In this document: piece by piece, positions 18,173-28,600 of the stretch | Position numbering within the stretch: position 1 is the first letter of the stretch | Layout: each line of letters starts with the position of its first letter | Source: Candidatus Heimdallarchaeota archaeon LC_3 | Lineage (GTDB): Archaea > Asgardarchaeota > Heimdallarchaeia > Hodarchaeales > LC-3 | Assembly: GCA_001940645.1 (NCBI GenBank) | Contig: MDVS01000006.1 | Span: 1-64,000 of the forward strand | DNA: 64,000 nt | Direction of reading: 5' to 3' | Program-made: the position numbers and the translations under genes | The notes under the pieces: generated by a model | Databases searched by the model: none | Told to the model about the DNA's origin: nothing | What the model saw: only the letters and a program-made list of their open reading frames with translations

Positions 18173-19417
18173 ATGTCATCTGATCAAGATTACCAATTTA
18201 CTAGAGCACTCTCGTTATCAGAATTAATTGGTCTCTCTTTTAAGTTACTTTTTTCAAATATTTTTATTTGGGTATTCTATTTACTAGCCTTTTTGTTGTT
18301 CACTCTTTATTTATTTACGATAAAAGATTTAGGATTTTCTACATCCCTAGATGTTGATTTTAGTGAACTTCTTGGTTCTATTGATTTCACTGATCCAAAT
18401 ACTGACACTAACGAACTTTTAAATCTCTCTAACAAAATTCTATTTACATTTTTTACTGAAAGTTTAGTTATCAGTGTTTTCTTATCTATAGCTTATGCTA
18501 TAACTCTATTTGTTGTGAAATCTAACTTTGAGAGGGTTTTACCAAATAATTTATTAATAAAAACAGTACCAAATGATATGAGTGAGACAAAATCACTAAT
18601 CACCAAATTAAAAATAAGCATTTCTAAAGTGATTCCAAAATTAATTCCCATAGTTATTGCGGCATTTATTTTAAATTTTTTAACCCTTATTGGACTTATA
18701 TTTTTTATTGTACCTGGAATAATAATCTCTGGATTGGTTTCGTTAGTTCCAGTTATTATATTATCAGAATCAGATATTTCTGTCGGAAAGTCATTTAAAC
18801 GTTCATATGAACTAGTAAAAGGATTTCTTCTAAAAACTCTAGCATTGTTAGTTTTTATAGGTATTATACAATTTATTTTAGCGACTATTGTTCAATTAAT
18901 ACTTGTTAATATTTATGTTGTGTTTTCCGGAATTGATCCCGAACAAATTTCGACATCGACTGACCCCATTTTCGTGATTCTAAGGTATGTTAGTGAAGCT
19001 TTTTTTGCACCATTATCAATAATAAGCTTGATTTTGTTCTATTATAATTTGAAATGGGAAAATCAACAAAAATACTCCCAACCATGGAATGTTCCTATCC
19101 AAAATCAGCCTATTCAGCCATATCCACAATATCAACAAATTCAACCATCTCAACAATCTTATCAACCTCAAACTGAAAATATTGTTCCTCCTCATGAAAA
19201 GAGTATTTTTTGTATAAGCTGTGGAAAAGCAAACCCTATTTATGGTAGTTTTTGTGCATTTTGTGGTAAAAAATTGTTGAAATCGTCAGAAACCTCTACA
19301 AATATCGGAAATAATAGTGAAAATCTAGATTTAAATAAAATCGTTTGCTCTACTTGTGGAAAACCACCAAGAAAACCAGAAGATAAATTTTGTGCATATT
19401 GTGGAATGAAATATTAA
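18173..19417 (+). CDS. Multi-pass membrane protein with two C-terminal zinc ribbons
   Basis: A 414-residue protein with about six membrane helices in the first 295 residues, a Pro/Gln-rich linker (P-Y-P-Q-Y-Q-Q) and two zinc ribbons at the C-terminus: C-I-S-C-G...C-A-F-C-G and C-S-T-C-G...C-A-Y-C-G. The membrane part resembles the glycerophosphoryl-diester-phosphodiesterase membrane-domain/DUF975-like superfamily by pattern (L-x-F-x-V-P-G-I-I and E...G-K-S-F-K-R-S-Y-E-L-V-K-G). That superfamily has no firm function. The ribbons would face the cytoplasm. Only 22 bases separate it from surE. Confidence 0.65.
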   Translation: MSSDQDYQFTRALSLSELIGLSFKLLFSNIFIWVFYLLAFLLFTLYLFTIKDLGFSTSLDVDFSELLGSIDFTDPNTDTNELLNLSNKILFTFFTESLVISVFLSIAYAITLFVVKSNFERVLPNNLLIKTVPNDMSETKSLITKLKISISKVIPKLIPIVIAAFILNFLTLIGLIFFIVPGIIISGLVSLVPVIILSESDISVGKSFKRSYELVKGFLLKTLALLVFIGIIQFILATIVQLILVNIYVVFSGIDPEQISTSTDPIFVILRYVSEAFFAPLSIISLILFYYNLKWENQQKYSQPWNVPIQNQPIQPYPQYQQIQPSQQSYQPQTENIVPPHEKSIFCISCGKANPIYGSFCAFCGKKLLKSSETSTNIGNNSENLDLNKIVCSTCGKPPRKPEDKFCAYCGMKY

Positions 19418-19439
19418 TTATAGGATTTAAGATTTTTTA

Positions 19440-20203
19440 ATGCAAAAAACCATTTTATTAACAAATGATGATGGGATTCAAAGTCCAGGTTTGAAAGCAT
19501 TAAAAATTGAATTAAAAACAGACTATGATGTAAAAATTGTTGCTTCTTATACTGCTCAAAGTGCCCAAGGAGTTTCTCATTCCCATGGTGATCGTTGGGT
19601 AAAATATGAGAAATTTGGTGATGGTATTGCAGTTCACGGATCACCTGCAACCTGTGTGTCTGTTGCATTAAGAGAATTAGGAATTAAACCAGATTTGGTA
19701 GTATCAGGGATAAATTTTGGTGAAAAATTAGGATTAAACATTTTTATTCTGGAACAGTTGGTGCAGCTTGGGAATCTTCAATGTCGGGATATTTATCTTT
19801 GGCAACTTCACTGGAATTACCTCCAAATTTACACTATGTCCTCGATGAATCTGTTAACTTTAGCAATGCTGCCTATTTTACTAAAAAAATTATAACTAAA
19901 TTGTTGGAAACCAATCCCAGTTGTAAACTTTGGAATCTTAACATACCTAATAAATCAACTTTATCTACTGAAATTATTCAGAGTAAATTAGCAACTGATA
20001 AGTGGAATTATCCTGTAATTCGAGAAAAGATCAAAAAAGGTAATACATCTAGTATAAGATTTGAATTTGATCCAACAGATAAAAAATTTAGTTTGGAATC
20101 TGATGTTACTAATCTACGAAACGGAAAAGTTGTATTAACTCCAATCGATTATATAAATTTTCCATGGGCAAAAAAATATCATAATAAGATAAACATCGTA
20201 TAA
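19440..20203 (+). pseudogene. surE: SurE-type 5'-nucleotidase, split by a one-base frameshift
   Basis: The first part (19440-19740) encodes the SurE core: L-L-T-N-D-D-G-I with the metal-binding Asp pair, the S-A-Q-G-V-S-H loop, H-G-S-P-A-T-C, and V-S-G-I-N-F-G-E-K-L-G-L-N. The frame then becomes nonsense while the +2 frame continues with F-Y-S-G-T-V-G-A-A-W-E-S-S-M-S-G, the next SurE motif, and runs to a stop at 20203. Adding one T in the T5 run at 19741-19745 restores a single ~254-residue protein. SurE hydrolyses nucleoside 5'/3'-monophosphates. Either a real lesion or a homopolymer error; the downstream part shows no further decay, which favours an error or a very recent event. Confidence 0.9.
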
Positions 20204-20344
20204 CTTAAGCATTATTTATTGTGTTTGAAAAGGGAAAAATGTTTGGAAGTAATTTAAAAAAACTATAAAAAAAAGAGAAAAAGAAATAAAACACTAATAA
20301 CTATCTATTCAAATAGAGAATTAATTAGAAAAACTAAAAACTAA

Positions 20345-20467
20345 CCCGTTGTAACTTAGCCCGGTAGAGTGCCCGGCTGTAGTTCTTGTAATTCGTCTCA
20401 ACTTTTGGGATGGGTACTGATAATAGTCACCGGGATGTCGCCGGATCAAATCCGGCCAACGGGACCA
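20345..20467 (+). tRNA. tRNA-Tyr (GTA) with a 46-base anticodon-loop intron
   Basis: Acceptor stem CCCGTTG (20345-20351) pairs with CAACGGG (20457-20463), then A and an encoded CCA. The anticodon stem is CCCGG (20372-20376) with CCGGG (20430-20434); anticodon GTA at 20379-20381. The intron, about 20383-20428, sits after position 37, the canonical archaeal site. The T stem is GCCGG/CCGGC. The C1-G72 pair is the archaeal/eukaryotic tRNA-Tyr identity element. The T loop begins ATCAAAT rather than TTCAAAT. Confidence 0.9.
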
Positions 20468-20754
20468 AGAAAGGTTTTTCTTTTTAATTCAATGAGAAAA
20501 ATAGTTTTAATTCTCAGAATAATGAATTTTTCTTTTTTTTTATTATTTGATGATTTGAAAAATTAAAATTTTCTATCAACCTTTTATATTATGAATAACA
20601 AAACTTTAGATGGTATTTTCCTATTTTATATAAATAGGAATCTATCTACCAAAGATGTTTAAAACTAAATAATTCTTAAATCATAAAAAGTCTGGAATTT
20701 TTAAGTTTAAAATCTAGCTTTAAATTACTTTTATTGAATTGGAGTACAAAAGTT
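20468..20754. other. AT-rich spacer after tRNA-Tyr
   Basis: 287 bases with no supported gene. A T-rich tract at 20476-20482 may end tRNA transcription, and the region must hold the promoter of the giant downstream gene. A GGAG element at 20741-20744 is its likely ribosome-binding site. Confidence 0.4.
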
Positions 20755-23700
20755 TTGAGTACACGTATCGAATTGCCTTTTTCAGGTAATACAATATGCG
20801 AAATACGTAAAGATAGTCGTAAAACTATTTTAACTTTTTATAAAAATAATAAGCAGATTGGTCAAAAATCCTTTATGGGAGATTTGACAGAAGATGGGCT
20901 AGTTGATGGTTTAGCAACTGCTGGAGTAGAATTTTTAACATTCAGCGCAGTATATGATGCTTCTTCTTTGATATTGAAAACTGTTAAGGAACTAGAGGAT
21001 CAAGAATCAGAAAAAAAGCAATTATTTGATACATCGGACGTAGAAGGGGCAGTTTCTGAAGTTCAAGAGGTAGGTGGTGCATATTCACTTCCTGGGAACA
21101 TTACTGGAAAAAAATTGGGTGATTTGATTTTTAAATGGGAAATACCTTATTCCCATAAGACTTACTTTTTTGTTTTTAGAAAGAAAAGGCGTTTTCATGT
21201 CTTGTTTGTAAAAAATGATCAAGAATTACACAGAGCTGAAATTGTTGGTAATATAAATGAGAAGAAAGCTTACAAAATTGTTGATGAAGCAAAATTAGAA
21301 TTAGTTCAACTCAGTTCTTCAGCTCAAATTGTAGAGAATTTAATTGATATTGTTCAATCCCCGGAGAAGTATGAGATAATTGCCACTGAAGTACAAATAA
21401 AACTAGGCAATAAAGACAAAGATACAAAAGATTCAATTCCAAGAGGACAAGACGAGAAACTAGAAGCTGATAAAGCTCCTAAGGAAGAACCTATATCGTT
21501 ATTAGGGATTCCAGATACTGCAGGGAAGTTATTAGATGATTTCGAACTGCCATATTCAGGTGGATCTAAACTTCAATCTTTTTTTAACAAAACAGAGGCT
21601 AAATTTACTTTTGTGTTTTATAAAGATAGTGGTATAATATACATACATGAAACTACTGAAAAATTAGACTCAGATCAAGTGACAGAAATAATTTCATCTT
21701 CGAATATTGAATTTGTAAGCATGACTGTCATTTATGATATAGCGGATCATATTATCGATATTATGAATAATCCTGCTTCCTATCCAAAAGGAATTTCAAT
21801 CTCAAATTCTGAGAGTTCTGTTCCTCCAGTTACTGATACAGGCATGCGAGATTCAATTGAAGAAATTTCAACCGTTGATTCACCAGTAATTGACAGCAAA
21901 GTAGAAAATGTTATTGAAGAAGTGGAAATTGGTGATTATATCACCGCAGTTTCTATTCCATATTCTCATGATACCATTTGTAAAGTATTTTATAATTCTG
22001 AAACCGCTAAATTTGCTCTATCCTTTTGGAGGGACAATCAAGAAGTAGATCAAGCCTTAGCTGAAAAGAAATCAACAGAAGATGACATAGTATCTATACT
22101 GTCTAATGCAAAAATCGAATTTATTTCTATGTCAGTTGTTTATGATGCTGCATCAGAAATTCAGTCCATATTTGAAGATCCAGATAAATTTGTTCATGCA
22201 AGAAAAGCAGAACAAGCAAAAACAGCTAGTGTCAAAACAGGTGATGAGACTGGTCAAGAAACTGTTGTTGTAGAAGAAGAAGCACCAATAGATTATTCAC
22301 AATTTCGTAAACCTGAGGATATTGACGCATTAATTAACGTTGTCAAACGATCTTTAGGTACAGATCGTCCTATAATGGTAAGAGAGGGTAAAGTTGCAGG
22401 TTTAAAGAATATTGGGTTTAGAATTTTTAGACAAGGAGAGAATATATGGTCAATGGAATTTTTCAAGCAAAAAGATAATTCTATATTAACCCAACGACCT
22501 ATGAAATTAAAAGAAGTCAATTTTGATGAAGTTTTTCGTGTTGTTAATAACGGTATTCCTCAAATTACACTTTCCGCTGTAAATGATGCCGCAGAAGGGG
22601 TTTATAATGATTTAAAGTTAGTTGCTGACCGGCCAGCAGATGATTTAATTTTTAATCAAGTTGTTAACCATTTTGAGAAAGTTATAATTGAACATGAGGA
22701 TTCTAAAGATCTGAAAGGAGCAATAAAATTAACAGAAGGATTAATGAAAAAATTAGAAGAATTAGAAAGCGCTTCTGGTGTAGCAAAATTTGGTACAAGA
22801 TTAGCAAAATTATATGAGAAACAAAACAAATTTCCTGATTCAGCAAAACTACGACAGGATATTTTCCCTAATTTATTGAATTCTGGAGATTACCAAGCAT
22901 CACGGGAATTTTTAGATGATTCATTAGACCTTTTCACTAATAAACTAAACAGGTTCTTAGATGCTGCTCAAATGTCGTTAGAATTCGGTGACAGAGTTCT
23001 AAAAAAGAAAAAAGATCTATTATTGGGACTTCAATATTTTAAAGAAGCTTCAATCAACTACAAGAAAGCGAACCTTCCTGTTGCTCAGGCAGATCATAAC
23101 CTAAAATATGCTAAATTATATTTACAATTATTAAGAGGAGAAGAATCCCCTGATTTCTTTGACTTAGATCCGGATTTAAATGAATCAAGTAAAAAAGAAG
23201 ATACTACAACCGTTGTTAACGAAGTGACATCTTTTTCTTTTGAAGAAGATCCTTTTGCTGTACCAGCCGAAGATGAAGGTGAATCTAAGGATGAAACTGA
23301 ATTAGAAAAAAAAGAAATTGATCAAAAAACTGACCAGATTCAAAAAGAAAAATCGAAATCAAAAAAGGATAAGGAAAAGAAAGAAGTAGATAAATTTCCT
23401 GGATCTAAACGATTTGATTTAAGACCTGAATCTATAGAGAAAATCGTTAACTCAATTGTTGAATTTTTTCTGGAAGCAATATCAATTCATGAAGCAAGAA
23501 AAGATCGGTTCGAAGTTCTCGAAAGCATTACTGAGGTAATTTTACAATTTAGATCTTACTCATTATTAGATCAAGAAATGATTTTTGCTAAAAAAGGAGT
23601 AGGTTTATTATCCCAATTTGGACAAGAAGATAGGGCATTGAAACTCAGTCTTCAAATGACTGATAAATTGTTATCTGATTCTGAATATATTACTCCTGGG

Positions 23701-26700
23701 TTAGAATTTTTTAATGAAGCGATTAAATTATATTATTCTAAAAATGATTTATTACAAGCTTTACAATTAAGTTTTTCGACCGTTAAAAGGTTGATCAAAT
23801 TTAAAGAAAAAGAAACTGCTCAACAATATCTCACATTTACCTCTGGATTATTAGAACGGATTTATCCAAAAATATCTGAGGAATCACTGGATAGTTATTT
23901 GAAATTAGCACAAAGTTATCAAGAGTTAGGACTTGCATCAGAATCTATGGTTCATTTGACACAGGTATTGAAATTCAAGAAAAAAAATCCAAAAGTTTTA
24001 ATTGACTTTTGTTTAGATACCGAGAGAAGATTTCTGAAAGAATTAGATCTAAAATTTGCTCAAGAATTCATCAACACAGCGTTGTCAGAGATAGGAAATA
24101 AAGATCTAGAGACTGTTCTTAAAATATCTGAAGGTTTTAGTATTGATTTGTTTAAAGAAAAGCAAGCACAACTTTCCATGCAATATTTGACGTATTCCTA
24201 CCAAATTGCTCAGGGCATGAAAAATCCACTAGATAAAGCAGGTGCTCTTATTATTCGAGCTTTAGAACGATTCTTAGAATCTCAAAATATAGAAGGAGCT
24301 ATACCATATATAGAAAGCTTGCTTCCAATTGCTCAAGCGTATTATCAACAAACTAGTAACTGGGAAAAAGCTACAACAATGTTTAGCAAATTGGTGTCTG
24401 CTTTACTATTTACGCGAAAGACTGATCTAAAAGTTAAATATACTAAGGATTTAGCAACTTATTTTTTCTGGAATAAAGAACACAAGAAATCTGCTGAAAC
24501 CTTGATAACAACTAGGGATAAAATCATTGTTGAATCAATGGACAATGCCAGAGAACTAACAGATATAGCTATTAAAGTTGTAAGTGAACTTGGTAATGAA
24601 GGAACAAAACTAGCTATTGATTTCTTTCCTTTATTAATCAAACAATTGATACAAGATAAGAATTACAATGATGCGTATGTTTATACAATTAAATCAGCAA
24701 AAAATTATGAGAGTTTAAAACAAATAGCAGAATGTACCGAATTTTTGAAAGATATACGATCATTATTTGAAAAACATTCTCAATTTGAAGATGCTGAACG
24801 AATTACAAATTTGATGTTAAGACTAAACAGAAAATACGGATTTTTAGAAGTATCATCCAAAATAGCAGTAGAATACTTCCAAAAGTTAGTACAAGAGAAG
24901 ATGTGGGAATTTTCTTATCATTACTTAACCGTTGCAGCAGATATTGCTGCTAAGAATAAAAAATACGATGATGCAGATAAACTTCTTGATTGGGGTTATG
25001 ATACTTATATTGAACAAAATGATGCTCAAAACGAGGCTGAAGATTTAATTAACGAAATTATTAAATTTAGAAAAACCGTTAAAAAACTCAAAAAGAAAGA
25101 TGAACTTGAATTTTTAAGACAATCAGCTTTAAGAGCACTCGATTATAAATCAATTGATTTAAGCAACAGACTAATGAGTAAAGTTGTATTAGGCACCAAA
25201 GAAATCAATCCAAATGCACTACATACGACATTAACTGTTCATCTAGAGAAATTAACCTCACTTGAATTTTTCGATGCAACGCTACCATATTTATCAGATT
25301 TATTAAATATTCATGTGAAAAATCCGAATTACCTAAGAGATTTGTTATTTTATTATTTAGAAATTTATTTAAAGGCAAATAAACCCGATTTAGCAACAAA
25401 AACAGCAGATACAGTTCTCGAACGATTGAAATCGGACTTATCGATAGTAATAAATATAACAATGCGATTCATTCAACTTCTAGTAGAATACAGATTTATT
25501 GAAACCTCAAAAAAATACCTAGATCAAGCAATAGAAAACATTTTCCCGAAAGGAGCTAGCTCACAAGGCGAACAACTAGCTTTAGCAAGTATCAATCAAA
25601 AATTTGCAAATATGGTCTTTGAAAAAGCACCTGAAATTGCTGTGGAATATTCTATTCAAGCAGCTGATATGTTTCGACGTATCCGGGATTATGATAAGAT
25701 GATTGATACTTATCTCACTGTTGCGAAAAAATCCTCTGATTTAGATATCGGAATCAGGGTTCTAAAGCGTGCACAATTTCAAAGTGAGCAGGTGAATTTA
25801 AAATTAGAAAAGCAATTACCGATTCAGAGGTTATTAGTTTTATTACAAATAGAAACAAATTCATCTGGTTCCCGAAAAGATTTTCAATCTTATTTATCAA
25901 AATTAGAAAATAGACAAGATGTTAAGGAAACTTTAAAATTCTTAGAAGATGCATTTGCGAAGATGATACGATCGTCGCAATTTGATTTCTTTTACAATTT
26001 CATTGATTATGCTATGACTTTAGTAGAACATCTCAAATCTAGTGAACATCTCAAATATTTTGTTAGAATTGCTGGCCAATATTATCATAGAAAAGGTGAC
26101 AAGACCCGAGTAGCAAAATTACGTGATGCTTTTAATAAAATAAAGGAAAAAGATCCTACTCAAGAACAATTAGATCATTTTTGGAAGCAAGGTGAATTTA
26201 TTCTCCCAACAGCTAAACCAATTCCAATAGCAGAAGAAAAGAAAGTTGAACCTGTTGTTCATGAACCAACTATTGCTAAAACAGCTCAAGTAATTGGTGA
26301 TTCTGGAGAAGTTGAAGAAGAAATTGATTTAGATTCAATTAAGGATATCAGTTCATCATTGTCTGCTGCAATTAATGCCTTAAACGCCTTAAATGCTAAA
26401 CCTGAAGAAGTAGATATAGAGAATGCACCTGAAGTAACAAAAAAATCCATTCAAGATTTCCAATCATCAGTAGCAATCCCACAACAAAATGAAGTTTTTG
26501 AAGCTACAAAATCAAGTGAGCTATCAAGTCCTTGGGGTTCATCTGATAAAGCTAAGGAAGATATGGGAGAGGTAGTTAATGAGTTAGCTAGTAAATTAGC
26601 TACAAGAGAAAGAAAGAAACCAGAAAAAATTACAATTTTAGGAGCTGATGAACCATCAGAAAAATTATGGGAGGAAGCACAGCTAGATACGCCAAAAGTT

Positions 26701-27273
26701 TCAGTTGAAACTTTAGATACAACGCCTACAAAGTCTTCTTTATCTCCTGATGATTATAGTGATTTATTTAAGGATGCATTATCCAATCTTCAATCTTTAA
26801 TCAGTACAGTCTCTGAAGACGATGATGAAAGCGAATTAAGTGAAGAAGGAGATGAAGACGAAGATCTTGATGTTGAAGATCTTCTTAATTCTCATACAGA
26901 TGTAATCCAATCGCTCCGTGAGGATTTACTAAAAGAAACTCGGGGAAAAGGAAAAACAGAAGAGAAAAAATCATCTGAAATGAAATTTGAGTTAACACCA
27001 CCACCGACTTCAAGACATACAATATCAAAAGGTTCAGGGCAATTGACTCAATCTGAAGAAGATATCTATATTGAATTAACTATTGCTTATCGAAAAATAG
27101 TTGAAAAGAATGAAGAAATTTATCAAGCGAATGAAAAATGGCAGAAAGAATTACCAAAACAATTGAAGAAGTATAAAATTGATGAAAAGCAATTTGCAGA
27201 AATTTCTGAAATTGGTGATAAAGATATTCAACTCCAAGATTACATCGAGAGAAAAATGAAAGGTAAAAATTGA
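20755..27273 (+). CDS. Giant multi-domain protein: N-terminal beta modules, long TPR-like solenoid, acidic tail
   Basis: About 2,172 residues. The N-terminal ~620 residues hold five related modules of ~80 residues, at about residues 11, 137, 270, 407 and 525 (counted from 20734). Modules 1-4 open with P-[FY]-S-[GH] (e.g. I-P-Y-S-H); all end with a helix, in modules 1, 3 and 4 containing V-Y/I-D-[AI]-A-[SD]. They are joined by charged linkers. A Lys/Glu linker near residues 850-890 leads into a long helical-repeat solenoid to ~1830 that reads like degenerate TPRs. The last ~350 residues are acidic, disordered and end in a coiled coil. No signal or membrane segment, so cytosolic; probably a scaffold. 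TTG at 20755 follows GGAG by 10 bases; TTG at 20734 is an alternative. Family not recognised. Confidence 0.8.
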   Translation: MSTRIELPFSGNTICEIRKDSRKTILTFYKNNKQIGQKSFMGDLTEDGLVDGLATAGVEFLTFSAVYDASSLILKTVKELEDQESEKKQLFDTSDVEGAVSEVQEVGGAYSLPGNITGKKLGDLIFKWEIPYSHKTYFFVFRKKRRFHVLFVKNDQELHRAEIVGNINEKKAYKIVDEAKLELVQLSSSAQIVENLIDIVQSPEKYEIIATEVQIKLGNKDKDTKDSIPRGQDEKLEADKAPKEEPISLLGIPDTAGKLLDDFELPYSGGSKLQSFFNKTEAKFTFVFYKDSGIIYIHETTEKLDSDQVTEIISSSNIEFVSMTVIYDIADHIIDIMNNPASYPKGISISNSESSVPPVTDTGMRDSIEEISTVDSPVIDSKVENVIEEVEIGDYITAVSIPYSHDTICKVFYNSETAKFALSFWRDNQEVDQALAEKKSTEDDIVSILSNAKIEFISMSVVYDAASEIQSIFEDPDKFVHARKAEQAKTASVKTGDETGQETVVVEEEAPIDYSQFRKPEDIDALINVVKRSLGTDRPIMVREGKVAGLKNIGFRIFRQGENIWSMEFFKQKDNSILTQRPMKLKEVNFDEVFRVVNNGIPQITLSAVNDAAEGVYNDLKLVADRPADDLIFNQVVNHFEKVIIEHEDSKDLKGAIKLTEGLMKKLEELESASGVAKFGTRLAKLYEKQNKFPDSAKLRQDIFPNLLNSGDYQASREFLDDSLDLFTNKLNRFLDAAQMSLEFGDRVLKKKKDLLLGLQYFKEASINYKKANLPVAQADHNLKYAKLYLQLLRGEESPDFFDLDPDLNESSKKEDTTTVVNEVTSFSFEEDPFAVPAEDEGESKDETELEKKEIDQKTDQIQKEKSKSKKDKEKKEVDKFPGSKRFDLRPESIEKIVNSIVEFFLEAISIHEARKDRFEVLESITEVILQFRSYSLLDQEMIFAKKGVGLLSQFGQEDRALKLSLQMTDKLLSDSEYITPGLEFFNEAIKLYYSKNDLLQALQLSFSTVKRLIKFKEKETAQQYLTFTSGLLERIYPKISEESLDSYLKLAQSYQELGLASESMVHLTQVLKFKKKNPKVLIDFCLDTERRFLKELDLKFAQEFINTALSEIGNKDLETVLKISEGFSIDLFKEKQAQLSMQYLTYSYQIAQGMKNPLDKAGALIIRALERFLESQNIEGAIPYIESLLPIAQAYYQQTSNWEKATTMFSKLVSALLFTRKTDLKVKYTKDLATYFFWNKEHKKSAETLITTRDKIIVESMDNARELTDIAIKVVSELGNEGTKLAIDFFPLLIKQLIQDKNYNDAYVYTIKSAKNYESLKQIAECTEFLKDIRSLFEKHSQFEDAERITNLMLRLNRKYGFLEVSSKIAVEYFQKLVQEKMWEFSYHYLTVAADIAAKNKKYDDADKLLDWGYDTYIEQNDAQNEAEDLINEIIKFRKTVKKLKKKDELEFLRQSALRALDYKSIDLSNRLMSKVVLGTKEINPNALHTTLTVHLEKLTSLEFFDATLPYLSDLLNIHVKNPNYLRDLLFYYLEIYLKANKPDLATKTADTVLERLKSDLSIVINITMRFIQLLVEYRFIETSKKYLDQAIENIFPKGASSQGEQLALASINQKFANMVFEKAPEIAVEYSIQAADMFRRIRDYDKMIDTYLTVAKKSSDLDIGIRVLKRAQFQSEQVNLKLEKQLPIQRLLVLLQIETNSSGSRKDFQSYLSKLENRQDVKETLKFLEDAFAKMIRSSQFDFFYNFIDYAMTLVEHLKSSEHLKYFVRIAGQYYHRKGDKTRVAKLRDAFNKIKEKDPTQEQLDHFWKQGEFILPTAKPIPIAEEKKVEPVVHEPTIAKTAQVIGDSGEVEEEIDLDSIKDISSSLSAAINALNALNAKPEEVDIENAPEVTKKSIQDFQSSVAIPQQNEVFEATKSSELSSPWGSSDKAKEDMGEVVNELASKLATRERKKPEKITILGADEPSEKLWEEAQLDTPKVSVETLDTTPTKSSLSPDDYSDLFKDALSNLQSLISTVSEDDDESELSEEGDEDEDLDVEDLLNSHTDVIQSLREDLLKETRGKGKTEEKKSSEMKFELTPPPTSRHTISKGSGQLTQSEEDIYIELTIAYRKIVEKNEEIYQANEKWQKELPKQLKKYKIDEKQFAEISEIGDKDIQLQDYIERKMKGKN

Positions 27274-27287
27274 TTTTTTATTTATAA

Positions 27288-28439
27288 TTAACTTTTTCTT
27301 TTACTTCCGTATTTATCTGAATCAAATAACGGGAAATTAGCGATTTTAGCTTGAATTTTGTATGTTTCAGCTTCAAGAGTTACTTCATTTACATTTTCTT
27401 TATTTATTATATATCCCATTCCGATTCCCAGCTTTAATAGAGGTGAGAATGTACCAGAAGTTACTTTTCCAATGATTTTATTGTTCAATTTTATATTCAT
27501 ATCTTGTCTTGGAGACCTTCCTCGTGTTAAAGTTACTAAACCTACTCTTTTTGGAAGTTCTGTATTTTTTAAGTTATTTTCAATTGCAGATTTTCCGAAG
27601 AAAAATTTCTTTTCAAGGTTAACCAGTGCTGGAAAAACTAATCCAGTTTGTAAGGCTTGAACATTTTCTTCAATATCATTACCATAAAGGGGCATGCCTG
27701 CTTCCAAGCGTAAAGTATCCCGAGATGCTAATCCACAAGGTAAGATTGATTCATTTACTTTATTTTCAAGAATATCCTCCCACACTTTAATTGTAGCACT
27801 TGGATCGTCGTTTGAGGAATCTGAAATAACTATTTCACATCCAGCTTCACCTGTGTATCCTGATCCCATTATTAATAATTTAATTCCTTGATAAGAAGCA
27901 TAAGAACTTCTCCAAGGACCAGGAAATTCTCCGAATAAGTTCTTAGTTATAATAGGAGCATCAGGCCCTTGAAATGCAAACATAGCAGTTGAATCTGATA
28001 TATTTTCAATAGAAAATTTCATTTCTGAGATGGATTTTATTAAAGCTTCGAATTCTTTAACCCATAACCAAATCTTTTTTCTATTCCCAGCATTATATGT
28101 TATTAAATACAAATTTTCTTCAATTTGAGCAACAGTAATGTCGTCTCGGAATCCCCCCCTCTCATTCAAGAAATAGCAATATGCAACCTTGTTCAAAGGT
28201 AAAATTGATAAATTTCTTGGAATTAATAGATCTAAAAATTTTACGGCATCTTCACCAGAAACTATCATTCTCCCCATATGTGATACATCAAAAAGCCCAG
28301 CACTATTCCTCACAGATAAATGTTCTTTAGAAATATTACTAGGAGAATTATATACCACAGGCATTTCAAATCCTGCGAAAGGAACCATTTTAGCTCGGCT
28401 TGAATGCCAATGGTGTAGCTGTGTTTTTAATAATGACAT
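27288..28439 (-). CDS. gcvT: Aminomethyltransferase (glycine cleavage T protein)
   Basis: A 383-residue T protein of normal length. It transfers the methylene group of glycine from lipoyl-H protein to tetrahydrofolate. Family motifs: V-P-F-A-G-F-E-M-P-V near the N-terminus, F-D-V-S-H-M-G-R, F-Q-G-P-D-A, G-Y-T-G-E-A-G-C-E, and G-L-A-S-R-D-T-L-R-L-E-A-G-M-P-L-Y-G. The C-terminal barrel with G-x-V-T-S-G-T-F-S-P completes it. No gcvH, gcvP or lpd gene is adjacent, so the other subunits must be elsewhere, or the protein is a GcvT-family demethylase relative. Confidence 0.9.
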   Translation of the reverse strand: MSLLKTQLHHWHSSRAKMVPFAGFEMPVVYNSPSNISKEHLSVRNSAGLFDVSHMGRMIVSGEDAVKFLDLLIPRNLSILPLNKVAYCYFLNERGGFRDDITVAQIEENLYLITYNAGNRKKIWLWVKEFEALIKSISEMKFSIENISDSTAMFAFQGPDAPIITKNLFGEFPGPWRSSYASYQGIKLLIMGSGYTGEAGCEIVISDSSNDDPSATIKVWEDILENKVNESILPCGLASRDTLRLEAGMPLYGNDIEENVQALQTGLVFPALVNLEKKFFFGKSAIENNLKNTELPKRVGLVTLTRGRSPRQDMNIKLNNKIIGKVTSGTFSPLLKLGIGMGYIINKENVNEVTLEAETYKIQAKIANFPLFDSDKYGSKRKS

Positions 28440-28600
28440 ATAAGTTTCCTCACTTTCTCATTTGGTAAAATAATAAATATTCATATTAAACTTTTCTAAT
28501 TGGATTGAATAATCAAGTTATTCTAAACATACATGATTTTTCCTAAGGTAAAAAAAACTAATTAATAAGCAAAAATAGTAGTATTTTAAGGGTATTAGAT

